Positions 9,780-18,997 of a stretch of 64,000 bases of DNA are shown piece by piece; within the stretch, counting starts at the first letter, position 1; every line of letters starts with the position of its first letter. The notes below the pieces were generated by a model. The model was not told where the DNA came from. It was given only the letters and a program-made list of their open reading frames with translations, and searched no databases. Both the position numbers and the translations under genes were made by a program. Source of the stretch: CAJBVG01 sp943371425 (GTDB lineage Bacteria; Bacteroidota; Bacteroidia; Sphingobacteriales; Sphingobacteriaceae); assembly GCA_943371425.1 (NCBI GenBank), contig CALRUR010000001.1:1-64000 (forward strand). Reading direction: 5' to 3'.

Positions 9780-10421
9780 ATGGTAAGAATAATAATTGCA
9801 GACGATCATCAATTATTTATTGAAGGCGTACAAGCACTCGTTAAATCGATGAAAAATATTGAAATTGTTGCAGAAGTAGCAAACGGACAATTACTCATAG
9901 AAACTTTGGAGCATACAACATGCGATTTAATTTTAATGGATATTAACATGCCCGTTTTAGATGGGATTGAGGCCACTAAACAAATTAAAAAAACACATCC
10001 AAACATAAAAATATTAATGCTCACTATGTTTAGTAGCAAAGATTATATAGAAAAATTACTTAGAGCAGGAGCCGATGGTTATTTGTTAAAGAATACCGAT
10101 ATAGTGGAGTTAAAAGAAGCCATCGATACCTTAATGGATGGTAATTCGTATTTCAGCAAAGAAGTTACCGAACGAATTATGGAGGGCTTGCAAAAAAAGA
10201 AACACGACGATAAAAGCAAACATTTAATAGAATTAACTGAACGAGAAATTGATGTATTAAAATTAATTGTACAGGAATTTACAACCGCAGAAATTGCCGA
10301 AAAACTATATATTAGTACCCATACGGTTGAAACACATCGTAAAAATTTAATAAGCAAATTAAACGTACGCAACATAGCAGGCTTGGTTAAATATGCTATG
10401 CAAAATGGGTTTGTTGACTAA
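9780..10421 (+). CDS. LuxR/NarL-family response regulator
   Basis: 213 residues. Receiver domain at about 1-120 with acidic pair DDH (residues 8-10), phospho-acceptor Asp54 in LMDINMP, Thr in LMLTMFS and Lys in YLLKNTD. A LuxR-type helix-turn-helix occupies about 148-210 (LTEREIDVLKLI ... TAEIAEKLYISTHTVETHRKN). It lies 3 bases after the TPR sensor kinase and is its evident partner: phosphorylation should promote DNA binding and transcription control. Target genes are not visible; the next gene has its own promoter at 10450-10480. Confidence 0.92.
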   Translation: MVRIIIADDHQLFIEGVQALVKSMKNIEIVAEVANGQLLIETLEHTTCDLILMDINMPVLDGIEATKQIKKTHPNIKILMLTMFSSKDYIEKLLRAGADGYLLKNTDIVELKEAIDTLMDGNSYFSKEVTERIMEGLQKKKHDDKSKHLIELTEREIDVLKLIVQEFTTAEIAEKLYISTHTVETHRKNLISKLNVRNIAGLVKYAMQNGFVD

Positions 10422-10449
10422 AATCTTTTTTTAGATAGGTTAAAAAATG

Positions 10450-10480
10450 TTTGGAAAATTAAAAATATAATTTAACTTTG
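10450..10480 (+). promoter_or_regulatory. Bacteroidota-type promoter
   Basis: TTTG at 10450-10453, 19-base spacer, TAACTTTG at 10473-10480: a full match to the -33/-7 consensus of the Bacteroidota primary sigma factor. Expected start of transcription is near 10487, leaving a very short leader before the ATG at 10500. Confidence 0.85.
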
Positions 10481-10499
10481 AAAAAAAAAGTACTTTTAA

Positions 10500-11129
10500 A
10501 TGAAAGAAGAAAAGGACTATTTACAGGATATTAAAGAGATTCGTGCCATGATGGAACGATCTAGCAAGTTTTTATCCCTCTCTGGCCTATCTGGTGTTAT
10601 GGCTGGTATTTATGCATTAATTGCTGCATACATTGCTTATAGGTATTATCAATTCATTCCAGATAACATTACTTATTCTGTAAATGTTATTTACTCAAAT
10701 TTGAGTGCTGTATTAGCAATTGCATTTATTGTGTTAGTATTATCAATTAGTACTGCTATCTTATTTTCGTATCGAAAATCAACTAAAAAGGGTCAAACTA
10801 TTTGGAATAAAACATCTAAAAGAATGGCATTTACAATGTTAATTCCATTGCTTACAGGTGGAGTTCTCATTCTAATATTTATATCTAAAGATTTATTGGG
10901 TTTGCTTGCCCCTACAAGTTTACTGTTCTATGGATTGGCTTTATACAATGCAAGTAGTTATACATTTGAAGATGTAAAATATTTAGGCTTAATTCAAATA
11001 GCTTTAGGATTGGTAAGTGTTTATTTTATTGAACATAGTATTTTAATATGGGCAGTAGGATTTGGGCTAATGCATATAATTTACGGTATTTACATTTATT
11101 ACAGATACGAAATTGAAAATATCAATTAA
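10500..11129 (+). CDS. Six-helix membrane protein of unknown function
   Basis: 209 residues: a short cytoplasmic N-terminus with a helix (DIKEIRAMMERSSKFLSLSG) followed by about six transmembrane helices (GVMAGIYALIAAYIAY, VLAIAFIVLVLSIS, MLIPLLTGGVLILIF, LLAPTSLLFYGLALY and two more). The 'RSS.FLSLSGLSGVMAG' opening is typical of a conserved Bacteroidota membrane family that is paired with a small winged-helix regulator. It overlaps that regulator by 17 bases. Role unknown; the pairing suggests the regulator controls this membrane unit. Confidence 0.75.
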   Translation: MKEEKDYLQDIKEIRAMMERSSKFLSLSGLSGVMAGIYALIAAYIAYRYYQFIPDNITYSVNVIYSNLSAVLAIAFIVLVLSISTAILFSYRKSTKKGQTIWNKTSKRMAFTMLIPLLTGGVLILIFISKDLLGLLAPTSLLFYGLALYNASSYTFEDVKYLGLIQIALGLVSVYFIEHSILIWAVGFGLMHIIYGIYIYYRYEIENIN

Positions 11130-11412
11130 TGGTTTAAACAAAGCATTTGAAAGCAGAATAAGGCTCGGCATCATGTCGGCATTAGCTGTAAATGAAAGCT
11201 TAGATTTTAATACGCTTAAGGAGTATCTAGACCTTACAGATGGCAATTTAGCAAGCCATTTAAAAGGTTTAGAAAAGGAAGAATTTATTGGCGTAGAAAA
11301 AAGTTTCGTTGGACGCAAACCTAATACTAAATATTACCTAACAAAACCGGGAAAGAAAGCTTTTACAGAACATTTAAAAGCATTGGAAAAATTAATTCAA
11401 AAAAATAAATAA
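11113..11412 (+). CDS. Winged-helix transcriptional regulator with TTG start
   Basis: 99 residues, a single winged helix-turn-helix: FESRIRLGIMSAL, then FNTLKEYLDLTDGNLASHLKGLE (recognition helix) and the wing FVGRKPNTKYYLTKPGKKAF. This is the ArsR/MarR-like 'HTH_34' type found in many Bacteroidota. No ATG fits: the ATG at 11129 is out of frame and hits a stop at once, so the TTG at 11113 (inside the previous gene) is chosen, giving the family's usual MK...LNKAFESR beginning. The 17-base overlap indicates translational coupling to the membrane protein. Confidence 0.85.
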   Translation: MKISINGLNKAFESRIRLGIMSALAVNESLDFNTLKEYLDLTDGNLASHLKGLEKEEFIGVEKSFVGRKPNTKYYLTKPGKKAFTEHLKALEKLIQKNK

Positions 11413-11474
11413 ACAGTAATCATTTTTTTTATTTAATTACTTTGAAATACAAAGCACTTTTAAAATTAAATAGT

Positions 11475-12581
11475 ATGAAAACAGAACACACCATGAAGCA
11501 GGAAGCTCAAGACTTTAACTGGGGAAGTAAAACAGAAATTACATTGGTAATTATTCTATGCATTGTTGCAGGTTTTATTGCTAAGATCCCACATTTTTTT
11601 CCCATCTCAGAAGATTTTTTTTACATGCGGAACATTGGTTTTATAGCACTTCCGGGACTAAGTGCTTATTTCGCATGGAAGAATAAAATTAGCATAACCA
11701 AGATGATTGGAATAGGCAGCATTATAGTACTCACTATCATTTATATTAATACCTTAAATATTGAAAATACCAGTGATACTTTAGTATTAGCATGTATACA
11801 CATGGTCTTATTTAGTGGATCGTTGGTAGCTTATACATTTGTAAATGATTTAAAAAATGATACGGAAAAACGCTTAACATTTTTAAAATACATTGGAGAT
11901 GTATTAGTGATGAGTGCAATGATGATGATTGCAGGAGGAATAGTAAGTGGAATAACAATCGGCTTATTTACTATTATTGGAATGCAGATAGAAAATTATT
12001 ACTTCCAAAACATAGCCATTTGGGGAGTTGCTGCAGTACCAATGATTTCTACTTACTTAGTACAAAACAATCCGAATTTAGTAGGTAAGGTAGCTCCTAT
12101 TATTGCAAAAATATTTAGCCCAGTTGTATTGCTTATGTTGGTTGTATATTTAATTGCAATAATAAGCACAGGCCAAGACCCATATAACGATCGAGAGTTT
12201 TTAATGATGTTTAATGTATTATTAATTGGGGTGATGGCCTTATTAATTTTTGGCATTGCAGGCAATACAAACAACAGTATATCCAAGTTTCAATCGTGGG
12301 TTTCGTTCCTCTTATCGGCCATTACCTTAGTAATATGTGGCATTGCCTTATCGGCCATTTTATTCAGAATATCTGAATGGGGAATTACCCCAAATAGATT
12401 AGCGGTGCTAGGAAGCAATGTGTTAATTTTTACTCACCTATTATTGGTGGCTTTGCAACTATTAAAATATAATACCAACAAAAACGATTTAACAATGGTA
12501 GAAAAAAGTATAAGTATTTATTTACCCGTGTATTTTTTGTGGAGTGTGGTGGTATGCTTCCTTTTCCCACTGCTATTTTAA
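11475..12581 (+). CDS. DUF4153-type polytopic membrane protein
   Basis: 368 residues from the ATG at 11475 (a TTG at 11442 in frame lies inside a -7-like TTACTTTG element, so the later start is preferred). The protein has about ten hydrophobic helices and a conserved 'FFYMRNIGFIALPGLSAYFAW' region near residue 50 that matches my memory of DUF4153 proteins, which often follow the winged-helix regulator and membrane protein seen here. The function of the family is unknown; the layout suggests a regulated membrane module. It converges on the SRAP gene with only 33 bases between stops. Confidence 0.75.
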   Translation: MKTEHTMKQEAQDFNWGSKTEITLVIILCIVAGFIAKIPHFFPISEDFFYMRNIGFIALPGLSAYFAWKNKISITKMIGIGSIIVLTIIYINTLNIENTSDTLVLACIHMVLFSGSLVAYTFVNDLKNDTEKRLTFLKYIGDVLVMSAMMMIAGGIVSGITIGLFTIIGMQIENYYFQNIAIWGVAAVPMISTYLVQNNPNLVGKVAPIIAKIFSPVVLLMLVVYLIAIISTGQDPYNDREFLMMFNVLLIGVMALLIFGIAGNTNNSISKFQSWVSFLLSAITLVICGIALSAILFRISEWGITPNRLAVLGSNVLIFTHLLLVALQLLKYNTNKNDLTMVEKSISIYLPVYFLWSVVVCFLFPLLF

Positions 12582-12602
12582 AAATATTGCAAGAATATTG
12601 CG

Positions 12603-12630
12603 TGGTGGCACCACTTAAGTCGTGCCACCA
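12603..12630. other. Stem-loop between convergent genes
   Basis: A 9-bp perfect stem TGGTGGCAC/GTGCCACCA (12603-12611 and 12622-12630) with a 10-base loop. It contains the stop codon of the SRAP gene (12615-12617). There is no U-run on either side, so it is not a classical terminator, but it may limit read-through between the convergent transcripts. Confidence 0.5.
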
Positions 12631-13223
12631 AAAACGCTCGCTACTAAATTTATTTTTTCATCGGCTGCCCCGCCCATTAACCAACGTTGTTCATTCTCTG
12701 GGCTCAAAATTAATGGCATCCTCTTTTTCGTATTGTGGATCTCCGCCATCAGTGGGTTTGCTTCCATGGTAAGGATCGCGAAAGTGTGTAAGATCTCTCC
12801 TGTTTCTTTATCTGTATACTCAGACCATATGCCTCCCATGGCAAAAGTATCTCCGCTGGGAACCCTTATTTCATACTTCTCCTTTTTCTTCCCTTTTTCA
12901 TCCAACCATTTCCACTCATAAAATGCATCGGCTAATACCAAACATCGCTTATTGGCCGAATTACGAAAAGATGGCTTCTCATGTATGCTCTCTATACGTG
13001 CGTTTAGGGTGTTCTTCCGAAACGACATATCCTTGGCCCAAGAGGGTAACAAACCCCAATCAAATAACTGGATGGTATCTGGCTTTGTATTGGCAATTAC
13101 AGGAGCTTTAGGGAAGGCAAAACCATTGTAAACGGTAGGTTCTATAGCTATTTCGGCATACTGCGCCTTAAAACGTTTTTGCAACTCTAAGGCCGCTTTT
13201 TTTACTGCATAATTATAACACAT
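12615..13223 (-). CDS. SRAP domain protein (SOS response-associated peptidase, YedK/HMCES family)
   Basis: 202 residues from the ATG at 13223. This start is chosen because the family needs Cys2 as the new N-terminus after Met removal; the protein then begins MCYNY. Further active-site features are NARIES (Asn), DAFYEWKW (Glu) and the HNTKKRMP motif (His). SRAP proteins cross-link covalently to abasic sites in single-stranded DNA and shield them. The gene is divergent from dinB-dnaE2, and a TAGCTTTG -7 element (13256-13263, minus strand) lies upstream beside the shared palindrome at 13287-13309. This placement supports DNA-damage control. Family assignment is secure. Confidence 0.93.
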   Translation of the reverse strand: MCYNYAVKKAALELQKRFKAQYAEIAIEPTVYNGFAFPKAPVIANTKPDTIQLFDWGLLPSWAKDMSFRKNTLNARIESIHEKPSFRNSANKRCLVLADAFYEWKWLDEKGKKKEKYEIRVPSGDTFAMGGIWSEYTDKETGEILHTFAILTMEANPLMAEIHNTKKRMPLILSPENEQRWLMGGAADEKINLVASVFGGTT

Positions 13224-13286
13224 TTCAGGTACTTGATTATAAAGAGGTTCTGAAACAAAGCTAGTTTTTTTTGCATTAATTCTTAA

Positions 13287-13309
13287 ATATGCTAAAAATT
13301 TTAGCATAT
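13287..13309. promoter_or_regulatory. 23-bp palindromic operator between divergent DNA-damage genes
   Basis: Perfect inverted repeat with 11-base arms ATATGCTAAAA and TTTTAGCATAT around one central A. It lies between the -33 and -7 regions of the rightward promoter (TATATTTA at 13307-13314) and touches the -33 region of the leftward one (-7 TAGCTTTG at 13256-13263). This is the expected place for a LexA-like repressor of both transcripts. Because both arms contain ATG, it also creates false upstream starts on both strands. Confidence 0.75.
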
Positions 13310-13333
13310 ATTTACCTGTCCATTGAAACCCTT

Positions 13334-14473
13334 ATGGATAGACAAATTGTACACCTCGACCTCGATTCTTTTTTCGTGTCGGTAGAGCGACTTAAGAACA
13401 GCAAATTGATAGGCAAACCAGTAATTATTGGTGGCACTGGAGATCGTGGGGTTGTTGCGTCTTGCAGCTACGAAGCTCGTATGTATGGGGTACACTCTGC
13501 AATGCCGGGCCGCATGGCCAAACGTTTATGTCCGGATGCCATTTTTATTAGGGGCAACATGGACGAGTACTCTAAGTACTCTAAAATAGTAACCGAAATT
13601 TTAAAAGAAAGCGCACCACTTATAGAAAAGGCATCCATAGACGAGCATTATATAGATGCATCGGGCATGGATAAATTTATAGGCACTGCTAAGTGGACAC
13701 ATGAGTTGCGCATGCGCGTAATTAAAGAAACGGGGCTTCCTATTTCATACGGCTTATCTAAAAATAAAACAGTTGCCAAAATTGCCACCAACGAAGCCAA
13801 GCCAAACGGGGAACTGCTCATTGCCTCGCAAAGTGTGCGCCCCTTTTTAAATCCATTAAACATCAAAAAAATACCAGGCATTGGCGCTAAAACCTATGCG
13901 CAGCTTACGAGTATGGGCATACAAACCATCCACACCTTAACAGAAGTGCCGCCACAACTATTACAAAATATGTTGGGCAAAACCGGCTTGGTATTATGGA
14001 ACAAAGCGCATGGCGAAGACGACAGTCCGGTAATTGCATACCGCGAACGCAAATCGATTAGCAGCGAACAAACCTTTGAGCAAGATACCATCGATGTTCA
14101 TTATTTACACAACATCATTCGCCGCATGGTTACCGAAGTGGCTTACCAATTACGTTCGGAGCATAAACTTACAGCCAGCATTGCGGTAAAACTGCGCTAT
14201 GCCAATTTCGAAACGGTTGATAAACAAGCAAGCATACACTACACTTCGCTCGATTCTAAATTAATTCCGAAAGCCTTAGAACTCTTTGATGCGCTGTATA
14301 ACAAACGCATGCTTGTAAGATTGGTAGGAGTGAAATTAAGTAAGCTCGTGCATGGCTATGAGCAAATAGAAATTACCGATATGCAAAACGAACAACACAG
14401 TTTATTTCAAGCCATCGATCGTATTAAAAATCGTTTTGGTGATGATTCCATTTCACTTGCTTCAACCATATAA
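13334..14473 (+). CDS. Y-family DNA polymerase (DinB/ImuB-like)
   Basis: 379 residues from the ATG at 13334; the ATG at 13289 lies in the operator and adds an unusual tail, so it is rejected. Catalytic acidic residues are visible: Asp9 in HLDLDSFF, and Asp103/Glu104 in SIDEHYID, so it should be an active translesion polymerase rather than an inactive ImuB. A helix-hairpin-helix region (KIPGIGAKTYAQLTSMG, about 195-215) and the little-finger domain follow. Three bases separate it from dnaE2, showing an operon. Together with SRAP and DnaE2 it forms a mutagenesis/damage-tolerance cassette of the type known in many bacteria lacking PolV. Confidence 0.92.
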   Translation: MDRQIVHLDLDSFFVSVERLKNSKLIGKPVIIGGTGDRGVVASCSYEARMYGVHSAMPGRMAKRLCPDAIFIRGNMDEYSKYSKIVTEILKESAPLIEKASIDEHYIDASGMDKFIGTAKWTHELRMRVIKETGLPISYGLSKNKTVAKIATNEAKPNGELLIASQSVRPFLNPLNIKKIPGIGAKTYAQLTSMGIQTIHTLTEVPPQLLQNMLGKTGLVLWNKAHGEDDSPVIAYRERKSISSEQTFEQDTIDVHYLHNIIRRMVTEVAYQLRSEHKLTASIAVKLRYANFETVDKQASIHYTSLDSKLIPKALELFDALYNKRMLVRLVGVKLSKLVHGYEQIEITDMQNEQHSLFQAIDRIKNRFGDDSISLASTI

Positions 14474-14476
14474 AAA

Positions 14477-17401
14477 ATGTACCTCAACACACATTCTTAT
14501 TACAGCTTACGTTACGGAACGCTTTCTATAGAAGCCTTGTTGGAGCATGCGATGGAGTGTGGCTTGAAAAAATTTGTACTTACCGATATTAATTGTTCTA
14601 CAGGTTGTATTGAATTTGCAAAAGAGTGTAAAAAAAATAATGTAGAACCTGTTGTAGGCATTGAGTTTAAAAAAGGTTCGGAAGTTTTGTACATAGGCAT
14701 CGCAAAAAATGCCGAAGGCTTTAAAGAATTAAACGAACTGCTGAGTGTTTATACTTTGCACAAAGAAGAATTAAGCACTAAAGCTCCTTTGCTCAAGCAT
14801 TCTTACATTGTGTATCCCTTCGGATATTCGGGAACCTTGGAAGAGCATGAATACATTGGCATTCGGCACACGCAACTCAATAAATTATACGCCCAAAAAA
14901 ATGTAGCCAAAGAAAAAATAGTAGCCCTCTGCCCTGTTACTTATCATACCAACGATCAGTTTGCATTGCATACGTATTTAAGGGCCATTGATAATAATAC
15001 GCTTATTAGTAAATTAAAAAGAGAAGATGTTGCGTACCGAGATGAGCGCATGTTGCCGATAGATGAATTAAAATCGCTCTTTGCGATGTACCCCTTCATC
15101 ATCGAAAATACAGAACGCTTGTTAGATAATTGCGAATTCGAATTTGAATTTAAAAGTTCTAAAAACCGGAAAACCTTTACGGGCAATAGAACTGATGATA
15201 AAGCCTTATTAGAAAAACTAGCCATTGAAGGAATTAAGTACAGGTACAATGCTCGGAACAAAGAAGCGAAGCGCCGAGTGATGCATGAACTTGGTATTAT
15301 TGATAAGTTACATTTCTCTTCGTATTTCTTAATTACCTGGGACATTATTCGGTACTCTAAAAGCAGAAATTTTTACCATGTGGGTAGAGGCTCGGGTGCC
15401 AATAGTATTGTGGCGTATTGTTTAGGTATTACGGATGTAGACCCTATAGAACTCGATTTATATTTCGAACGTTTTTTAAATCCGAAGAGAACGAGTCCGC
15501 CAGATTTTGATATTGATTATGCATGGAATGAGCGCGACGATGTATTGGATTATATTTTTAAAAGATATGGGCACGAGCATACGGCTTTGTTGGGCACGAT
15601 GTCTACCTTCCAAACGCGTTCTATACTCAGAGAGTTGGGCAAAGTGGTTGGCTTGCCGAAAGAAGAAATAGATCATTTATTGGATGCAAAAGATCTTGGG
15701 CGCAACACCAAAATAGTACAACAAATGATGCGCATTGGTGAGATGATGGATGGCATGCCCAACCAACGAAGCATACATGCGGGCGGTGTGTTAATTTCTG
15801 AATTACCACTTACGTATTACACTGCCTTGGATATGCCACCGAAGGGATTCCCGACGGTGCAATGGGACATGTATGCCGCGGAAGATATAGGATTTGAAAA
15901 ATTCGACATCCTCTCGCAAAGAGGAATTGGGCACATTAAAGAAAGTGTAGAAATTGTAAAGTACAATCGTAATATTAATATTGATGTGCACGATGTAGAA
16001 AAATTTAAGAAAGATGAAAAAGTAAGGCAACAATTACAATCGGGTGATACCATTGGTTGTTTTTATGTAGAGAGTCCGGCGATGCGCGGGCTGTTAAAAA
16101 AACTACGTTGCGATACCTATATTTCATTAGTTGCAGCGAGTTCTATTATTCGTCCGGGTGTTGCACAATCGGGTATGATGCGGGAGTTTATTTATCGTTT
16201 CCACCATCAAAACGATATAAAGTATTTACACCCCATAATGGAGGAGCAATTAAAGGAAACCTATGGTGTAATGGTGTTTCAGGAAGATGTAATAAAAGTT
16301 TGTCACCACTACGCCGGCCTCGATTTAGCAGATGCCGATGTATTGCGCAGAGCAATGAGTGGTAAGTACCGCTCGCGTTCGGAGTTCGATAGAATTGTAC
16401 AACGATTCCATGATGGTGCGCTGGCATTGGGCCGAGACAAAGCTATTACCGATGAAGTTTGGAGGCAAGTAGCCTCTTTTGCAGGGTACTCATTTTCGAA
16501 AGCACACTCGGCCTCTTTTGCGGTAGAGAGTTACCAAAGTATGTTTTTAAAAGCCTACTACCCAATAGAACACATGGTGGCGGTGCTCAATAACGATGGA
16601 GGTTTTTATCCGCGTTGGTTGTACGTACACGAAGCCAAAAGAATGGGGGCTACCATTCATTTACCTTGCGTAAATAAAAGCACCGAATTAGTTTGTGTGT
16701 ATGGCACAGAAGTGTACTTAGGCTTTTTACATATACTAGAATTGGAACATGCGAGTATTGAACGAATTATTTCGGAACGAAACCAAAATGGGGAGTTTAG
16801 CAGTTTAGATAATTTTATGTTGAGGTGTGCACTTTCTGTAGAGCAAGCAATTATTTTAATACGAGTAGGTGCCTTTAGGTTTACGCAAAAAAATAAAAAA
16901 GAATTGTTGTGGGAGGTGCATGCTTATGGAAAATCTATTGTAAGAGCAGATCACTACGAATTGTTTCAGCACAGTGCGAAGACGTATAATTTACCGAAAC
17001 TCATTAGCACAAATTTAGAACATGTGTATGATGAAATTGAATTGCTAGGATACCCGGTAAGCATGACATATGTGGAGATGTTGGTAGCGGAGCCAGAGAG
17101 CAACTTATGTTCGAGTAAGTTGATAGAGCGCTTAGGGCAAGTAATAGAAATTGTAGGTACGTATGTTACTTGTAAACCGGTACGTACGCGTACTAATAAA
17201 ATGATGTATTACGGAACGTTTATAGATTTAGAGGGAAACTTTTTCGATACCACGCATTTCCCCAATGTAAGTACTGAGTACCCTTTTAAGGGCAACGGCG
17301 CTTACCTTATTATTGGAAAAGTAATAGAGGAATTTAGCTATGCAAGTATAGAAGTAAAGAGTATACAGAAATTGGCGATTATGGGAGATCCAAGAAAATA
17401 A
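14477..17401 (+). CDS. dnaE2: DNA polymerase III alpha subunit, short error-prone (DnaE2-like) form
   Basis: 974 residues, shorter than a replicative DnaE (about 1,150 or more). Order: PHP domain (about 1-200), polymerase core with GRGSGANS (about 300) and the catalytic PDFDIDY near 341-348, a further catalytic region with SIHAGGV and FQEDV, then helix-hairpin-helix (about 770-830) and a short OB-fold. The PHP domain starts LNTHSYYSL, where replicative enzymes have LHxHS: the first metal-binding His is Asn, so PHP nuclease activity is probably lost. Neighbouring dinB and SRAP and the shared operator support a role in damage-induced translesion synthesis. The symbol reflects context more than a decisive motif. 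Confidence 0.88.
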   Translation: MYLNTHSYYSLRYGTLSIEALLEHAMECGLKKFVLTDINCSTGCIEFAKECKKNNVEPVVGIEFKKGSEVLYIGIAKNAEGFKELNELLSVYTLHKEELSTKAPLLKHSYIVYPFGYSGTLEEHEYIGIRHTQLNKLYAQKNVAKEKIVALCPVTYHTNDQFALHTYLRAIDNNTLISKLKREDVAYRDERMLPIDELKSLFAMYPFIIENTERLLDNCEFEFEFKSSKNRKTFTGNRTDDKALLEKLAIEGIKYRYNARNKEAKRRVMHELGIIDKLHFSSYFLITWDIIRYSKSRNFYHVGRGSGANSIVAYCLGITDVDPIELDLYFERFLNPKRTSPPDFDIDYAWNERDDVLDYIFKRYGHEHTALLGTMSTFQTRSILRELGKVVGLPKEEIDHLLDAKDLGRNTKIVQQMMRIGEMMDGMPNQRSIHAGGVLISELPLTYYTALDMPPKGFPTVQWDMYAAEDIGFEKFDILSQRGIGHIKESVEIVKYNRNINIDVHDVEKFKKDEKVRQQLQSGDTIGCFYVESPAMRGLLKKLRCDTYISLVAASSIIRPGVAQSGMMREFIYRFHHQNDIKYLHPIMEEQLKETYGVMVFQEDVIKVCHHYAGLDLADADVLRRAMSGKYRSRSEFDRIVQRFHDGALALGRDKAITDEVWRQVASFAGYSFSKAHSASFAVESYQSMFLKAYYPIEHMVAVLNNDGGFYPRWLYVHEAKRMGATIHLPCVNKSTELVCVYGTEVYLGFLHILELEHASIERIISERNQNGEFSSLDNFMLRCALSVEQAIILIRVGAFRFTQKNKKELLWEVHAYGKSIVRADHYELFQHSAKTYNLPKLISTNLEHVYDEIELLGYPVSMTYVEMLVAEPESNLCSSKLIERLGQVIEIVGTYVTCKPVRTRTNKMMYYGTFIDLEGNFFDTTHFPNVSTEYPFKGNGAYLIIGKVIEEFSYASIEVKSIQKLAIMGDPRK

Positions 17402-17541
17402 AATTTATTGGTTGATGTGTATTATTTTATCAATCTAATGAATAATGTATATCTTTAGAATATTAACAACAACCCTTAGTTATCCTATGATTTTTCATTC
17501 TACCATCAATAATTAAGGTTTAAAAAAAAGAATGATGTACT

Positions 17542-18630
17542 ATGTTAAATTTTATTGATCGTTGGTACGAGAAAATAAAACCGTTTTTATTTAAGTATAA
17601 AGATGGTTTTTTCGAACTCCCCTATTTAGGCAATTCGCCTTTGCTTATTATTGAAAGTTTCAGGAAAATGCCTTTCATTAAACACGATGAAAAAAAGCAA
17701 ATGATTATTTCCAGCTCTCCTTTTGTTGATGCCAATGTATATTATCAAGTTTTAAAAGATGAGTTAATTATTCTGTATAGTAGGTTAGAAATTAAAGCCA
17801 ACATTTGTTTCAGAGGCTTTAATAAAAAGGGGGTGGCTCATGATTATTATTGTTTAACCATGAGTACTAATTTAGACCAGCAGGTGGTAGCCAAAAGAAT
17901 TATAAAAGGAGAACGAATAGAAAACTCCTCGTTTCAATTAGTAAAACCGGGGAACTCACTCAATACTTATCATTTTAAAGATTCGAACTTCCAATCGTTT
18001 TCTATTTATTTTAAAGAAGATTGGCTGTTAAATTATATTCAATCTGGTAAAGATGTAAACAACAAACTACAAGAATTTAAAGAAAGTTCTACGGAGTGTT
18101 TTATTACCTCTATTGATGAAAATGAATTTCTAGAAAAATTTTTAATAGACATTAAAGAAACATTAAATTTAGAGGCTGCAAAAAGAAATACCGATTTGCT
18201 AAGTGAAAAAATAAACGATTTTTTACTGTATTATTTAAACACTGCATTTAGATTACCCAATACTAACCACCCTTATAACATTAGTAATACCGACCGTTTG
18301 AAATTAATAGAGGTCGAAAAAATGTTACTAACTAATTTAACCCAAAAATTTCCAGGCATTAGTGCTATTGCCAAACACATTGGCTTTTCTGAAACAAAAT
18401 TAAAAAGCTTGTTTAAGCAAATGTATAACAAAACGATGTTAGAGTATTTTCAAGAAATGCAAATGAACAGTGCTTATAAAATGCTATTGGAGGGAAATAT
18501 GAAAGTGTCTGAAGTGGCCAGTCATTTTGGATATGCGAATGTTGGGAAATTTAGTGCAACATTTAAAAGTTACATGAATATTTTACCTTCTAAGATACCT
18601 ACCAACACAAACGAAACCGTGAGTGCCTAA
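17542..18630 (+). CDS. AraC-family transcriptional regulator
   Basis: 362 residues. The C-terminal ~100 residues contain both AraC helix-turn-helix units (ISAIAKHIGFSETKLKSLFKQ, and MKVSEVASHFGYANVGKFSATFKSYMN). The N-terminal 240 residues form a ligand-binding or dimerisation region without recognisable motif; it resembles the long N-terminal regions of Bacteroidota AraC proteins. Monocistronic, with 140 bases to the polymerase gene upstream and a structured, terminator-containing region downstream. Effector and targets are unknown. Confidence 0.87.
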   Translation: MLNFIDRWYEKIKPFLFKYKDGFFELPYLGNSPLLIIESFRKMPFIKHDEKKQMIISSSPFVDANVYYQVLKDELIILYSRLEIKANICFRGFNKKGVAHDYYCLTMSTNLDQQVVAKRIIKGERIENSSFQLVKPGNSLNTYHFKDSNFQSFSIYFKEDWLLNYIQSGKDVNNKLQEFKESSTECFITSIDENEFLEKFLIDIKETLNLEAAKRNTDLLSEKINDFLLYYLNTAFRLPNTNHPYNISNTDRLKLIEVEKMLLTNLTQKFPGISAIAKHIGFSETKLKSLFKQMYNKTMLEYFQEMQMNSAYKMLLEGNMKVSEVASHFGYANVGKFSATFKSYMNILPSKIPTNTNETVSA

Positions 18631-18650
18631 TTTTTTGTTAGCAATTAACC

Positions 18651-18796
18651 CTCTGCACCATCTAAATTCTGTCGTATTGGAGTAGTTAAATTAGGAATAA
18701 GGCAATACCTTCGGATGATTAAAATGTATCCTTCGACCTAATTAACCGAATAAATATAAGAGACTCTTCAAGAACATTGAAGAGTTTTCTTTTTTC
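18651..18796 (+). ncRNA. Candidate structured small RNA ending in an intrinsic terminator
   Basis: No gene lies between 18630 and 19104. Bases 18684-18694 (GTTAAATTAGG) can pair with 18737-18746 (CCTAATTAAC), enclosing small AAGG/CCTT and GGAT/ATCC hairpins, and a terminator follows at 18763. This could be a small RNA, or the long 3' end of the AraC transcript. I saw no clear promoter directly upstream and did not match it to a known RNA family. Confidence 0.35.
18763..18796 (+). terminator. Rho-independent terminator
   Basis: 8-bp stem ACTCTTCA/TGAAGAGT (18763-18770 and 18778-18785) with a 7-base loop, followed by TTTCTTTTTTC. It ends the AraC transcript or the candidate small RNA. Confidence 0.8.
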
Positions 18797-18997
18797 TTTA
18801 TTTTCTCTTTTTATCCAATTTTTCATCCTTTACATTTTTGAATATAAAAGATAGATTCACCATACGGATTCATTCCTTCATGCAAAGGATTGAGGAAAAT
18901 ATTACACAATTTCCAGTTCGAATTTTCATGTAAATAGCCAAAAATCAATCTAAAACTAGTTTTAAAGCCAATTTGCTTAAATAATTACCAAAACAAG

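Noticed and set aside
13289..13333. Upstream ATG starts for dinB and SRAP (13289 and 13307)
   Set aside because: They fall inside the palindrome, which has ATG on both strands, and disagree with family N-termini (SRAP needs Cys2).
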